A DNA stretch of 64,000 nt from Cryomorpha sp963741985 (GCA_963741985.1 CAVUKD010000002.1:1860001-1924000); one strand, 5' to 3'. Shown: positions 42,134-52,091, counted from the first letter of the stretch. Program-made: numbers and translations. The notes: generated by a model from the sequence alone, not told the origin.

Positions 42134-44794
42134 ATGATGCGAGATGCGTTTTTAATAGTCGTTTTTTGCCTGTTTTCAGGAACGGTATTTTGTGCGCATA
42201 TTATTGGTGGAGAGATGTATTACGAGTGTCTTGGTGGAAACACCTACGAAATTACAATGAAGCTCTACCGTGACTGTAACAGCCAAGGTGCTCCTTTCGA
42301 TGATCCGGCTTCATTTTCGCTTTTTGATGCAAGTAATAATCTGGTTCAGGTTTATAATAAATTTTTATCGAGCAGCGATTTTATTCAGCCCGATCTAAGT
42401 TCTCCCTGTTTGGCTCTTCCTCCGGATATATGTGTTCAGGAAGGGATTTACACTTTTCAAATCACCCTTCCATCCAATGACCAAACGTATCAAATAGTCT
42501 ATCAGCGCTGTTGCCGCAATGGGACCATTCAAAATCTAATCAATCCAGGAGACCAGGGATTAACCATTGTTGCCGAAATACCTCCTTCTGATTTAGCTAT
42601 TTGTAATTCCAGACCACATTTTAATAATTTTCCACCGCCGGTGCTTTGCGCCCAAGAGTTTTTGCAATTTGATCACAGTGCCACTGATCCCGATGGAGAT
42701 TCATTAGCGTATTCGCTATGTGCCCCATTTACTGGGGGTTCAACTACCACGCCTGCTCCGAGTCCGGCTTCAAATCCTCCCTATACACCCGTAAGTTGGG
42801 GAACCGCCTTTAATGCTCAGAACCCTTTAAATGCAAATCCCGGATTGCAAATCGATCCTATTACGGGACTTTTAACCGGAACTCCTACTCAGCTGGGGCA
42901 GTTTGTCGTGGGAGTCTGTGTTTCAGAATGGCGCAACGGCCAATTGCTGAGTGTAAATACCCGCGATTTCCAGTTTAATGTTGCCTACTGTGAAGAAATT
43001 TCAACGGCTCTCATAGCTCAACCGTCGGCCGGCGATTTATGTGATGACCTCACCTTCGACTTCACCAACCTCAGCGACCCCGGAAATGAATTTGAGTGGG
43101 ATTTTGGCGATCTGACTACAAATACAGATGTGAGTACAGCTTACAGCCCTAGCTATACTTATCCGGATACTGGTACGTATTACGTTTCCCTGATCACCAA
43201 TCCCGGTTTTTTCTGCTCGGATACAGCTGTCCTTGAATTGCCTCTCTATTACGAAACACAGATCGGAGTGCAGATTGCCAGTTTTGAATGTATTGATGGA
43301 CAACAGGTTTTCAATTTTGCGGCTAGTGGCATTTTTGACGCCGAAAATGCTCAAATAATATGGGATTTTGGGACGAATGCTACCCCACAAACTGCTAACG
43401 GACTCACAGCTGACGGCATTACTTTTTCAACTCTTGGCGATCAGCAAGTTGATGTTCAGGTGCTCGATAATGTTTGTGAGGCCAATGATGTAATAACTAT
43501 TACGATTCCGAATCCCCCTGAAGTTACGATTGATCCCCAGAATCTCTTTTGCAATGGACTTCATTATCAATTTTCTCAGCAGAGTGAATATGCTAGTCTT
43601 TTTTCCTGGGACTTCGGAGTAAATGGTACAGACGTTGACATCGCTGAGGGTGCCACTGCTGAATATACTTTCCCAAATCCTGGAAATTATACTGTGACAG
43701 TAACGGCAAACGACCCAGACAATTGCCCCGTCAGTACAACCGAAACTTTCGATATACAAACCCTGCTTGCACCAGAAATAGAACCCAATGCTATCCAATG
43801 TCTGGAGCAAAATTCGGTGCAATTTCAGGCGAGTGGAAGTTATACTCCTGCTGCGGTATTTTTATGGTCATTTACAGATGGAACTCCGGCAGCTGCCAGT
43901 CAGGAAAATCCATCAGGAATCACTTACGATGCGGCAGGAACGCATCCTGTAGAACTATCGATTTCAGAAAACGGCTGTACCCGAACCGCCGATGGAGAAA
44001 TGGTTATCCACAGCAATCCGGTGGCAGATTTTCTGGCAGCCGTTGACTCCGGTTGCGCACCTCTCGAAGTGGTTTTTATGGATAAGTCTTTCACTCAAAG
44101 CAGTTCGGTGGCTTATCAGTATGATTTTGGAGATGGCGAGAGTTCATCCTCCCGCAATACCACACATACTTACCTGAATCCCGGAACTTACTCAGTCCAT
44201 TTTGATCTCGAAAATCTGAATGGCTGTATTGATAACGATTCAAAAACAATTCAAAATTTGATTACTGTGTTCCCAACGCCCAAAGCGGGATTTAAGGTGG
44301 ATCCTTTGATCGTGTCTTCGATTGACCCCACGCTTACTATTACAAATTTAAGTCAGGGAGGCACTTCGTGTTCATACACTTTCGACCAGCAGATATTCGA
44401 TAACTGTGATTTCGAACATATGCTCCAAAATGTAGTACCCCAAACTATTATTCAAACTGTGGAGAATCAATACGGATGTCGTGACCAGTTGGAAACGGAT
44501 ATAAAAATTTCGGATCACCTGATATATATTCCCAATTCTTTTACTCCGGACGGAGATGGTTTGAACGATATTTTTGTTCCTGTTACTACCGGTGTGATAA
44601 ATTTGGAAATGCACATTTTTGATCGGTGGGGAAGTGAAATCTTTGGAAACGACCATGCAGAGTCTGGTTGGAATGGATCGAGTCGGGATGAAAACTATTT
44701 CGCCGAACCCGGTGTTTACCAATACCTCATTCGGGTAACTGATAATTTGGGGTGGAATTATGACTACCAAGGCTCTGTTCGATTGTTAAGGTAA
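42134..44794 (+). CDS. PKD-repeat cell-surface protein with type B T9SS sorting domain (CHU_C)
   Basis: An 886-residue protein with a signal peptide (about 1-20, ending GTVFC or CAH) and an N-terminal region starting AHIIGGEMYYECLGGNTYEITMKLY, a head module shared by many Bacteroidota gliding-associated proteins. About five PKD-like beta domains follow, with the marks FEWDFGD, IIWDFG, FSWDFG, FLWSFTDG and YQYDFGDG. It ends in a CHU_C/type B sorting domain (about 795-886: YIPNSFTPDGDGLNDIF, HIFDRWGSEIF, GVYQYLIRVTDN). It is probably exported by T9SS and functions at the cell surface in adhesion or motility. The next gene starts three bases after its stop. Confidence 0.88.
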   Translation: MMRDAFLIVVFCLFSGTVFCAHIIGGEMYYECLGGNTYEITMKLYRDCNSQGAPFDDPASFSLFDASNNLVQVYNKFLSSSDFIQPDLSSPCLALPPDICVQEGIYTFQITLPSNDQTYQIVYQRCCRNGTIQNLINPGDQGLTIVAEIPPSDLAICNSRPHFNNFPPPVLCAQEFLQFDHSATDPDGDSLAYSLCAPFTGGSTTTPAPSPASNPPYTPVSWGTAFNAQNPLNANPGLQIDPITGLLTGTPTQLGQFVVGVCVSEWRNGQLLSVNTRDFQFNVAYCEEISTALIAQPSAGDLCDDLTFDFTNLSDPGNEFEWDFGDLTTNTDVSTAYSPSYTYPDTGTYYVSLITNPGFFCSDTAVLELPLYYETQIGVQIASFECIDGQQVFNFAASGIFDAENAQIIWDFGTNATPQTANGLTADGITFSTLGDQQVDVQVLDNVCEANDVITITIPNPPEVTIDPQNLFCNGLHYQFSQQSEYASLFSWDFGVNGTDVDIAEGATAEYTFPNPGNYTVTVTANDPDNCPVSTTETFDIQTLLAPEIEPNAIQCLEQNSVQFQASGSYTPAAVFLWSFTDGTPAAASQENPSGITYDAAGTHPVELSISENGCTRTADGEMVIHSNPVADFLAAVDSGCAPLEVVFMDKSFTQSSSVAYQYDFGDGESSSSRNTTHTYLNPGTYSVHFDLENLNGCIDNDSKTIQNLITVFPTPKAGFKVDPLIVSSIDPTLTITNLSQGGTSCSYTFDQQIFDNCDFEHMLQNVVPQTIIQTVENQYGCRDQLETDIKISDHLIYIPNSFTPDGDGLNDIFVPVTTGVINLEMHIFDRWGSEIFGNDHAESGWNGSSRDENYFAEPGVYQYLIRVTDNLGWNYDYQGSVRLLR

Positions 44795-44797
44795 ATT

Positions 44798-45526
44798 ATG
44801 AAAAAAGCGATTCTTATTATTTTAATTATTGTCCTCTGTGGAGCGGGGGCCTGGTCCTATTTTAACCAACCATTGCCTGAGAGTATAGAAAATAGCGAAG
44901 CGCAGGTGATGGCCGATAAAATGCTTGAGGCTATTGGATTGAAAGCATGGAATAAAATTCCTTTTGTAAAGTGGTCTTTTCAACAAAAGCACCACTATGT
45001 GTGGGATAAAAAGCATGATCTGGCCATGATAAAATGGGATGATATAGAAGTGAAAATGGAAGTAAGTTCGGCAAGTGGGAAGGCATATAAAAATGGAGTG
45101 GAATTAAAAGACGAAGAAGCCGATGAGGCAATTGAAAATGCTTGGGCTTACTGGTGTAACGATTCTTTCTGGCTCAATGCTCCTTCAAAAATACGCGATA
45201 ATGGAACCACCTTGTCAGTTGCCAAGCTTGATGATGGTACAAAGGGGCTTATGGTAAAATACAACGCAGGAGGCGTAACTCCTGGTGATGCTTATTTGTG
45301 GGCGTTGGATGAAAATGGTCTGCCGAAATATTTTAAAATGTGGGTTTCCATTATTCCGGTAGGCGGGGTAGAAGCTACTTGGACAGATTGGAAAACCTTA
45401 GATGGCGCAAAGATCTCCACCAGGCATGAATTGGGTCCGGTATCTATTACAATTGACAATCTCGCCGTCGCTGATTCGATTACAGAACTTGGTTTGGAAG
45501 CAGATTATTTTAAAGATATTTTGTAA
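44798..45526 (+). CDS. Exported or membrane-anchored protein, DUF6503-like
   Basis: A 242-residue protein with an N-terminal hydrophobic anchor (about 3-20). The body is beta-rich, with KWSFQQKHHYVWDKKHDLAMIKWDD, YWCNDSFWLNAPSKIRD and LPKYFKMWVSIIPVGGVEATW. The pattern of conserved Trp and Asn-Asp-Ser-x-Trp recalls DUF6503, a LolA-like beta-sheet family of Bacteroidota; the match is tentative. It follows the type B adhesin by three bases and may be co-transcribed with it. Confidence 0.75.
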   Translation: MKKAILIILIIVLCGAGAWSYFNQPLPESIENSEAQVMADKMLEAIGLKAWNKIPFVKWSFQQKHHYVWDKKHDLAMIKWDDIEVKMEVSSASGKAYKNGVELKDEEADEAIENAWAYWCNDSFWLNAPSKIRDNGTTLSVAKLDDGTKGLMVKYNAGGVTPGDAYLWALDENGLPKYFKMWVSIIPVGGVEATWTDWKTLDGAKISTRHELGPVSITIDNLAVADSITELGLEADYFKDIL

Positions 45527-45536
45527 AATTTTTTAC

Positions 45537-46007
45537 TCAAAAACTGAGTCGCATATCAATATGATCAATCCCGTCCCAGAGATATTTTTTACTAATTTGA
45601 TCGAACCCGAGTTCAGTGTAGAATTTTTTTAGATAAAGTTGAGCAGCTATTTTTATTGTATTGGCTTTCAATACCTTTCGGCAAAACTCGATCGCCTCTG
45701 TCATTATTTCTTTGCCACATCCCGTTCCCCGAGCACTTTTGGCTACAGCCACTCTGCCAATACTTATCTCCTCATAAATAATGCCCGCAGGTGCGATCCG
45801 CGCCACCGCGACGGTATTTCCATTAGTGTCTTGGCCAAGAACATGCCAGCAGTCCGGATCTTTTCCATCCAATTCGTCATAGGCACATGCTTGCTCCACC
45901 ACAAAAATATCTACACGGATCTTAAACATATCGTGAATCTCCTTTGGCGAAAGCCGTTCAAATTTCTCAATTTTCCAGCTTAAATTCGACTTTGTGGCTT
46001 CGGGCAT
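45537..46007 (-). CDS. GNAT family acetyltransferase, ElaA type
   Basis: A 156-residue N-acetyltransferase. It has the ElaA signature IRVDIFVVEQACAYDELDGKDPDCWH near residues 30-55, an acetyl-CoA-binding region SIGRVAVAKSARGTGCGKEIM (R-x-x-G-x-G type) and C-terminal AAQLYLKKFYTELGF. The acceptor substrate is unknown. It converges with the DUF6503-like gene and diverges from the SRAP gene, with a TATCTTTG box 19 bases upstream of the ATG. Confidence 0.87.
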   Translation of the reverse strand: MPEATKSNLSWKIEKFERLSPKEIHDMFKIRVDIFVVEQACAYDELDGKDPDCWHVLGQDTNGNTVAVARIAPAGIIYEEISIGRVAVAKSARGTGCGKEIMTEAIEFCRKVLKANTIKIAAQLYLKKFYTELGFDQISKKYLWDGIDHIDMRLSF

Positions 46008-46025
46008 TTCTCCGTAATTTTAGGG

Positions 46026-46033
46026 CAAAGATA
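46026..46033 (-). promoter_or_regulatory. -7 promoter box for the ElaA-type gene
   Basis: Minus-strand TATCTTTG, a full consensus match, between the divergent acetyltransferase and SRAP genes. Confidence 0.45.
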
Positions 46034-46040
46034 AACGCTC

Positions 46041-46835
46041 ATGTGTGGCAGATACGTAGTTATTTCAAAAATTTCTGAAATTGAAGCGCAATTCGGTGTT
46101 CATGCTATAGGACCGTACAATCCGAATTACAATATAGGACCTGGAAGTATGGCACCGGTTATTACCAATGAAGATCCTGATAAATTGCAATTTTTTCAAT
46201 TTGGAATGACCCCTTTTTGGGCTAAAAAGAAACTTTATTTCTTCAATGCACGCGCGGAAGGAGATCACAATAAAGACAATGATCCGAATTTTACCGGAGC
46301 GATGGGGATTATCTCCAAACCGGCTTTTCGAAAGGCTATCCGTAGCCAACGTTGTCTGGTTATCGCTGATTGTTTTATTGAAGGCACAACCGATGAGAAA
46401 CTCGACAAACCCTTTGTAGTGCATCTCAATGAAGGTCGCCGCCCATTTGCTTTTGCGGGTATTTGGGATGAATGGGTGGACAAAGAAACCGGCGAAATAC
46501 TTCATTCTTTTGCTATTATTACCACGACTCCAAATAGTTTGTTGCAGAAATTGCCCCACCACCGGTCGCCGGTAATCCTGAGTCGCGCTGATGAAAAAAG
46601 ATGGCTCGATAATTCACTTTCGCTCTCTGAAATCACCGAAATGTTGCATCCTCTTCCCTCGGAGGAAATGAATGCGTATCCGATTTCTACCGACATCAAA
46701 AATCCACGAAATAATAACCGAGACTTGCTAAAACCGATTGGTCCGGCGGTTGCGAGTACTAAGAAGCTCGTTGTAGATCAGGAAATAGTTCTCGAAGGAA
46801 TGGGGTTCTCACGGGCGCGAAGCCGAAAAGATTGA
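46041..46835 (+). CDS. SOS response-associated peptidase (SRAP/HMCES/YedK family)
   Basis: Forms a stable covalent crosslink with abasic sites in single-stranded DNA, which shields them. Catalytic residues are visible: Cys2 (free after Met removal, MCGRYVV), Asn69 in FFNARAEG, Glu114 in ADCFIEG and His173 in LPHHRSPVIL. At 264 residues it is normal in length. It lies back to back with an ElaA-type gene and ends ten bases from the end of the addA-like gene, so there is a loose DNA-repair neighbourhood. Confidence 0.92.
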   Translation: MCGRYVVISKISEIEAQFGVHAIGPYNPNYNIGPGSMAPVITNEDPDKLQFFQFGMTPFWAKKKLYFFNARAEGDHNKDNDPNFTGAMGIISKPAFRKAIRSQRCLVIADCFIEGTTDEKLDKPFVVHLNEGRRPFAFAGIWDEWVDKETGEILHSFAIITTTPNSLLQKLPHHRSPVILSRADEKRWLDNSLSLSEITEMLHPLPSEEMNAYPISTDIKNPRNNNRDLLKPIGPAVASTKKLVVDQEIVLEGMGFSRARSRKD

Positions 46836-46845
46836 CCCACCGAAA

Positions 46846-49800
46846 TTAGAAAAGCTTGCCTTGCACATTTTCAATAACATCTACTTTTTCCCATTTCATT
46901 TCATTGGTATAAAGAAGAAAAGCTTCCACAGGTTTCGCAGTTATTGTCTTTAAAGCCATTGCGTATCGTTCAATCTGTCGCTGGTATTCCGGTTTTTGGA
47001 TTCCGGTTTTGAAATCGATTACCACCATTTTTTTTTCGCTGTCGAAAACCAAATCGGGGCGTAAAATTTCTCCTTCATAGAACAGATCGCGCTCGGCGAT
47101 AATATTTCCGTCGTTGCGCATGTCCCTGAATTTTTGATCGAGATAAAGAGCCTTGAGCATAACTCGAAGGTCGGTAATTTCTGTTTTGTTCAACTCACCA
47201 CTTTTTTCCAATTTCGAGAGATGGGTTTCGATTTCCTCTTCGGATGAAGCTTTTGCAACGATTCGGTGAAACCAGATTCCCCTTATTTGATCGCGATTTC
47301 TTAATATGGGAGCAAGCTGCACATTTTCAGTCCAGGGTGAATTGTTGGGCTCTACCCACGGAATATCTCCAACCGAAATTTTTTCAGATTCTTTCTCACT
47401 GCGTTCGGGAAGTTTACCGATTGTCATCGTGAATTGTTCATCCAAATTTCCCGACAAGACGAAGTCCGGCAAAGCTCCTAATTTAGAAGAGATCAATTGA
47501 TTAACAGCGGTATCAATCCATGCACCCACATGGCCGCTGGTGCTTAGTTCGTAGCCGATACAAAGTGCATCAACAGCGCGTGTTAATGCGACATAAATCA
47601 AGTTTAGATTATCAAAATTATTTGCATTTTCCTCATCCGCCCATTCGTCGTTCAATCCCATCGTGTCAAGCCTGCTATTCAATGCGAAGGGTGCAAAAGG
47701 AATTGCTGTATCTGAGAATTTTTTCAAATCAAACCAGGCAAGCTCCGTATTTACATTCCGTTTTTTCCAGCTAAGATGAGGTACGAGTACCACTTTAAAT
47801 TGAAGTCCTTTGGATTTGTGAATGGTCATGAGTTGCACTGCATCTGAACCACTTCGATCGGGTACGCTGGGCTTTTCTTTTAAATTGTCCCACCATTCAA
47901 AAAAATCGAATGCACTCGCGTTCATTCCTATGCGAGAAAGAATAATATCGAGCAGGCCGTTTAAAAAACGATTGTTAACCGCTGGCAAATAGGCTGAAAT
48001 AAGTGCTTCTGCCGAATCGTATACGCCTTTTGACTTTTGGATGGATGCCAAACCGGGCAATTTATTTTTTGCCGTAAAGGCATTGATGCTGAGAAAATTA
48101 TTTCGCCCCTCTGAGTTGCTGATCAGGTATTTTTCAGGTTCGTACGGAATTTTAAAAATGCTTTCAAAACAGCGCATAGCTGAAATCACTGCCGCCGGAT
48201 TTTCGGGACTAACCTTGAGCCGAAGCAAAGCGATAATAAGTTGAACATGGACATCCTTGTCCACCTCGTAGCTATTGGCAGTACTTACAGGAATATGGGC
48301 GTCTTGCATGGCGTTGAGAAACATCCGTCCATCTTTGGTTGAACTTCGCACCAAAACCGCCATATCTCGGTAGGAATATCCCTGAGCCTTAAAGGTCTCA
48401 ATATTTTCAATAAGTTGATCACAACGCTCCCCGGGCTCAGGTTTTTTACCAAAAAAATCGACGCGCACAAATCCCTTTTCACTTTTTGAATCCTTCAATT
48501 TTTGGGAAACCTTATCCTTCAGGTATTCACTTTCGTAAAGCGATCCTGCTGCGTTTACGGTCAATCCCAGCTCAGAAAATAAGGCATTGTTAAAAGTGAC
48601 AATATTCGGTCGGCTACGGTAGTTTGTGTTCAGCTCCACAATGCCGGCATTTCGCAACAGCGTATCGGCAATACTTTGTTTGAGATCACTTGGGGCATCA
48701 ATAAGTTTGGGCAAAGCAATAAGTTGCTCGGCTTTTCCACCCCGCCAACGGTAGATACTTTGCTTGGCATCGCCCACCACCAAACTTGAGTGGCCTTTGG
48801 AAAGCGACTCATCGATTAGGGGTAAAATATTGAACCACTGAAGTTCGGAAGTGTCCTGATATTCATCGATAAGGATGTGATTGAATCGGGTGCCGTAATG
48901 CTCATAGAGAAATGAAACAGGCTCTTTTCGAAGGGCGTTTGAAATTATTTTATTGAATTTTGAAATGGGCAGAATGTTTCGTTCCTCACAAATTTCCTCC
49001 ATGCAGGCATTCAGTTCTTCGAGAATCGCGATCAGATCAATATGTTTGAAAATGGCTTGAGAGCGGTAATATTCGGGTGCGTATTTTTCATGGCTCTCAA
49101 GGGTGTTAACCAGAATCGTATGCAGATTGGATTCGATACTTACTACAGCGGCTTTTATGTGATTTGGTGCCGATTTGGCCACCCAGGTTCCATCGAGTGC
49201 TTTTGTAACATTCGCTGCATTCGGATTGAGTGTTGGATGTGGAAATTCAGCTATCTTTTCAAAGAAACCTCCTACACTCGCACCTTTACCGGAAAAGTCA
49301 ACTGGAGTTAATCCCACCGATTTAATAAGGTCAAGTGCTTCGATTCCATTTTTCTGAATCAATGCTTGTGCGTGTTGCATTTGCTGCAAAAGCTTCTTTC
49401 GGATGGTGTCAAATTCGGCATGATCGAGTTTCTCCAAAGTCTCCAGTGCTTCCATTCCGGTTTCGCCCAATACCAGCGAATCGAGCTCTATAAGATCTCT
49501 CGCAATATTGGCCTTTCGCTCTTCATCCAGTTTGTACTGAACGTATTGCATCAAATGGTTGGTGATGAATGCATCTTCTCCCACTTTTTCAATCAAGCGA
49601 TTTACGGCTTCCCGAAAAAGCTCGGTTTCCTGCAGCTCGACTTCAAAATCAGATTTAAGGTGCAGCTCCCGGCTGAACGATCGGATCAAACGATGATTGA
49701 ATTGATCAATCGTTCCGATAGAGAGGTCGTTAAAATCATGTAAAACCACCTTGAACATTGCCGCTGCGCGCTGTGATAGCTTTTCAATAGTGGTATTGGT

Positions 49801-50052
49801 TTCTACCAAAAGTTCATTTACCATAAAAAGCTCCCCCGAATAGCTTCCATCCAATCTGCTCATTGTATCGAGCTCATGGATAAGCCTTTCTTTCATTTCT
49901 GCAGCCGCTTTATTGGTAAAAGTTATCGCAAGGATTTTTTTGAATTGTGAAGGATTATCTTCACGCAGGCTCAGCGTTAAGAATATTTTGATCAAAGCTG
50001 TTGTTTTTCCTGAACCGGCGGAGGATTTGTATATGTGAAATTTGGGAGCCAT
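46846..50052 (-). CDS. AddA-like UvrD/Rep helicase with C-terminal PD-(D/E)XK nuclease
   Basis: A 1068-residue protein. It has Walker A KSSAGSGKTTAL (9-20), motif Ia AITFTNKAAAEMKERL, Walker B LIDEYQDTSELQWF, motif III GDAKQSIYRWRGG, LNTNYRSRPNIV, and motifs V/VI (TIHKSKGLQFKVV, LIYVALTRAVDAL). The C-terminal nuclease motif is LRPDLVFDSEKKMVVIDFKTG. It should unwind and cut DNA ends together with the AddB-like protein at 38354-41074, in RecA-dependent break repair. In many Bacteroidota the two genes are adjacent; here 5.8 kb lies between them. Confidence 0.9.
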   Translation of the reverse strand: MAPKFHIYKSSAGSGKTTALIKIFLTLSLREDNPSQFKKILAITFTNKAAAEMKERLIHELDTMSRLDGSYSGELFMVNELLVETNTTIEKLSQRAAAMFKVVLHDFNDLSIGTIDQFNHRLIRSFSRELHLKSDFEVELQETELFREAVNRLIEKVGEDAFITNHLMQYVQYKLDEERKANIARDLIELDSLVLGETGMEALETLEKLDHAEFDTIRKKLLQQMQHAQALIQKNGIEALDLIKSVGLTPVDFSGKGASVGGFFEKIAEFPHPTLNPNAANVTKALDGTWVAKSAPNHIKAAVVSIESNLHTILVNTLESHEKYAPEYYRSQAIFKHIDLIAILEELNACMEEICEERNILPISKFNKIISNALRKEPVSFLYEHYGTRFNHILIDEYQDTSELQWFNILPLIDESLSKGHSSLVVGDAKQSIYRWRGGKAEQLIALPKLIDAPSDLKQSIADTLLRNAGIVELNTNYRSRPNIVTFNNALFSELGLTVNAAGSLYESEYLKDKVSQKLKDSKSEKGFVRVDFFGKKPEPGERCDQLIENIETFKAQGYSYRDMAVLVRSSTKDGRMFLNAMQDAHIPVSTANSYEVDKDVHVQLIIALLRLKVSPENPAAVISAMRCFESIFKIPYEPEKYLISNSEGRNNFLSINAFTAKNKLPGLASIQKSKGVYDSAEALISAYLPAVNNRFLNGLLDIILSRIGMNASAFDFFEWWDNLKEKPSVPDRSGSDAVQLMTIHKSKGLQFKVVLVPHLSWKKRNVNTELAWFDLKKFSDTAIPFAPFALNSRLDTMGLNDEWADEENANNFDNLNLIYVALTRAVDALCIGYELSTSGHVGAWIDTAVNQLISSKLGALPDFVLSGNLDEQFTMTIGKLPERSEKESEKISVGDIPWVEPNNSPWTENVQLAPILRNRDQIRGIWFHRIVAKASSEEEIETHLSKLEKSGELNKTEITDLRVMLKALYLDQKFRDMRNDGNIIAERDLFYEGEILRPDLVFDSEKKMVVIDFKTGIQKPEYQRQIERYAMALKTITAKPVEAFLLYTNEMKWEKVDVIENVQGKLF

Positions 50053-50153
50053 TTTTTCTTGCGATAAACATACAACAATCCATAAAACGAATAGGGTTTC
50101 CTGAGCTTTGTTTGTTTTATTTAAGAGTACCTTGTAGTTCTAAATTGACTAAA

Positions 50154-50930
50154 ATGAAAAAACTTTTTTTTGGTTTTGCCTTAATGTCACTCGTCGCTCT
50201 GACATACTCTTGTGGTAAGGATGATGAAATCAAGGATTTGCAACCCGGGAGTTTTGCCATGACTTTTACACCGTTTATAGGGAATAATGAAGCCAGCTTA
50301 AATCATAATTTCACAGTTTCAAACGGATATCCGATTGCGGTGGAAAATATACGCTTTTATCTCTCAAATATTAGATTGATAAAAGGTTCAGGCGAAACGT
50401 TTCATGCATCTGATATAACTTTTTTTGATTTGAAAAATAATAAATCCTCTGCTAATTTTTCGGTGCCAGCCGGGAGGTTCGATAGCATTGCATTCGATCT
50501 CGGAGTTAGCCCTGAGCTTAATAGTCCTGAAAATCCCAATTTTTTAGTTTCTGCTTATGACAATCGCCATCCTTTGAGTGAGGCCAATGGTATGTTTTGG
50601 GGCTGGGAAGCAGGGTACCGCTTTTTTACTATCGATGGCCACTGCGATACCGTTCCAAATACAAGTGAAGTTCTTCCTTTTTCCTTTAGCTATCACTCCG
50701 GTCGCGATACTCTTTACCGAAAAGTTCCAGCTTTTTATCATCCATTTACCGTCCAGTCGAACTCAACAAGTGTCAATGCATTCGCCATTGATCTTCAAAT
50801 ATTTTTTTCCAATGGTGATGAGAATATTGACCTGAAGAACGAACCTGCTTACCACGGTAGTCTGGAGCTTATGCCTCTTGGTATCAAGATTGCGGACAAT
50901 TCCGCCGCTTGTTTTAAACTGCTCAATTAA
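50154..50930 (+). CDS. MbnP-like copper-binding lipoprotein
   Basis: A 258-residue lipoprotein: signal peptide with lipobox ending at Cys20 (ALTYSC), then an MbnP-type beta-sandwich (FAMTFTPFIGNN, IAVENIRFYLSNIRL). The MFWGWEAGYRF motif (Trp149 and Trp151) lies in the region that, in characterised MbnP, contains a Trp converted to kynurenine by MbnH to make a copper site. The start is the ATG at 50154; the open frame upstream is not part of it. The diheme partner follows 15 bases after the stop. Confidence 0.87.
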   Translation: MKKLFFGFALMSLVALTYSCGKDDEIKDLQPGSFAMTFTPFIGNNEASLNHNFTVSNGYPIAVENIRFYLSNIRLIKGSGETFHASDITFFDLKNNKSSANFSVPAGRFDSIAFDLGVSPELNSPENPNFLVSAYDNRHPLSEANGMFWGWEAGYRFFTIDGHCDTVPNTSEVLPFSFSYHSGRDTLYRKVPAFYHPFTVQSNSTSVNAFAIDLQIFFSNGDENIDLKNEPAYHGSLELMPLGIKIADNSAACFKLLN

Positions 50931-50932
50931 AG

Positions 50933-50940
50933 TACCTTTG
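50933..50940 (+). promoter_or_regulatory. Possible internal -7 box before the diheme gene
   Basis: TACCTTTG matches TAnnTTTG but lies only five bases before the ATG at 50946, so it would give a near-leaderless mRNA. It could be chance. Confidence 0.25.
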
Positions 50941-50945
50941 TAAAA

Positions 50946-52091
50946 ATGCCTTTTCGCAAAATACATATCAAAGCATGTTTTCTTCTCGTTTTACTTTTGA
51001 CCGGAGTTTCGGCTTGTGTAAAAGATAACAAACCTGATCCGCCCGGGCCGCAGCCATCTGAATCTGAGTTGTGTAATGTCGTGCCAGGTACCGGGACTCC
51101 ATACCAAATAGAGGTGCCTTATTTCTTTTCAACTCCTGAGCTTCCACAAAATAATCCGTTGACGGTCGAAGGGGTAGCTCTCGGTCGGGAGCTTTTTTGG
51201 GATGAGCAGCTTTCGCGAAATGACAATATAAGTTGCGGTTCTTGTCATGCCCCGGCAACCGCTTTTTCAGACAATGTTCCGAAAAGTATCGGCACCCACG
51301 GCGATATGACGGTGCGCAATAGTATGCCCCTGATGAATATGGCGTGGAATACCAGTTTCTTCTGGGATGGACGGGCATTAACGCTGGAAGATCAGATTAT
51401 TCAACCCATTCACAATCCGGTTGAGATGGACATGGATTGGCCAACTGCCGTGGATCGTGTGGGAACTGATTCTCTTTATCAGGATTTGTTCACAACGGCT
51501 TTTGGAACACCTTGCGTCGATTCGGTAAGGATAACTTTTGCGATAGCTCAGTTTGTTCGAACGATGGTTTCGTCCAATTCAAAATTTGACCAAGCCTATC
51601 GCTATGGTTCAACCCAACTTACGGCATCCGAAAATAGAGGGTTAGAACTTTTTAAAGGGGAAGGTGGCGACCCGAATATTTATCCCGGAGGGCAAAATGG
51701 AGGAGATTGTTTCCATTGCCACGGCGGTGGATTGATCCAATTTACCGATCAGCAGTTTCACAACAATGGATTGGATACCGTTTTCACCGATCCTGGACGT
51801 GAAGATGTAACCGGTTCGCCTTACGATCGTGGACTTTTTAAAACGCCAAGCCTCAGAAATGTAGAGCTTTCGGCACCTTACATGCATGATGGACGTTTCG
51901 CCACGCTACGCGATGTTGTGGAGCATTACAATAGTGGCGGGCATTCTTCGGCGACCATCGATCCACTTATGAAATTTCCGGATGAAGGTCTTGGTCTCTC
52001 CGAGCAGGATATTGATGATTTGGTGAGTTTTCTCAAAACGCTTACGGATACCAGTTTTGTCAATAATCCGAAGTTTCAGGATCCACATTGA
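50946..52091 (+). CDS. MbnH-like diheme cytochrome c peroxidase family protein
   Basis: A 381-residue lipoprotein (lipobox Cys24, TGVSAC) with two haem c sites, CGSCH (97-101) and CFHCH (255-259). Family features around them include GRELFWDEQLSRNDNISC, WDGRALTLEDQ, FKTPSLRNVELSAPYMHDGRF and a C-terminal LVSFLKTLTD. It belongs to the MauG/CCP superfamily. Placement directly after an MbnP-like gene points to the MbnH branch, which oxidises a Trp of its partner rather than detoxifying peroxide; this is inference from context. Confidence 0.88.
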   Translation: MPFRKIHIKACFLLVLLLTGVSACVKDNKPDPPGPQPSESELCNVVPGTGTPYQIEVPYFFSTPELPQNNPLTVEGVALGRELFWDEQLSRNDNISCGSCHAPATAFSDNVPKSIGTHGDMTVRNSMPLMNMAWNTSFFWDGRALTLEDQIIQPIHNPVEMDMDWPTAVDRVGTDSLYQDLFTTAFGTPCVDSVRITFAIAQFVRTMVSSNSKFDQAYRYGSTQLTASENRGLELFKGEGGDPNIYPGGQNGGDCFHCHGGGLIQFTDQQFHNNGLDTVFTDPGREDVTGSPYDRGLFKTPSLRNVELSAPYMHDGRFATLRDVVEHYNSGGHSSATIDPLMKFPDEGLGLSEQDIDDLVSFLKTLTDTSFVNNPKFQDPH

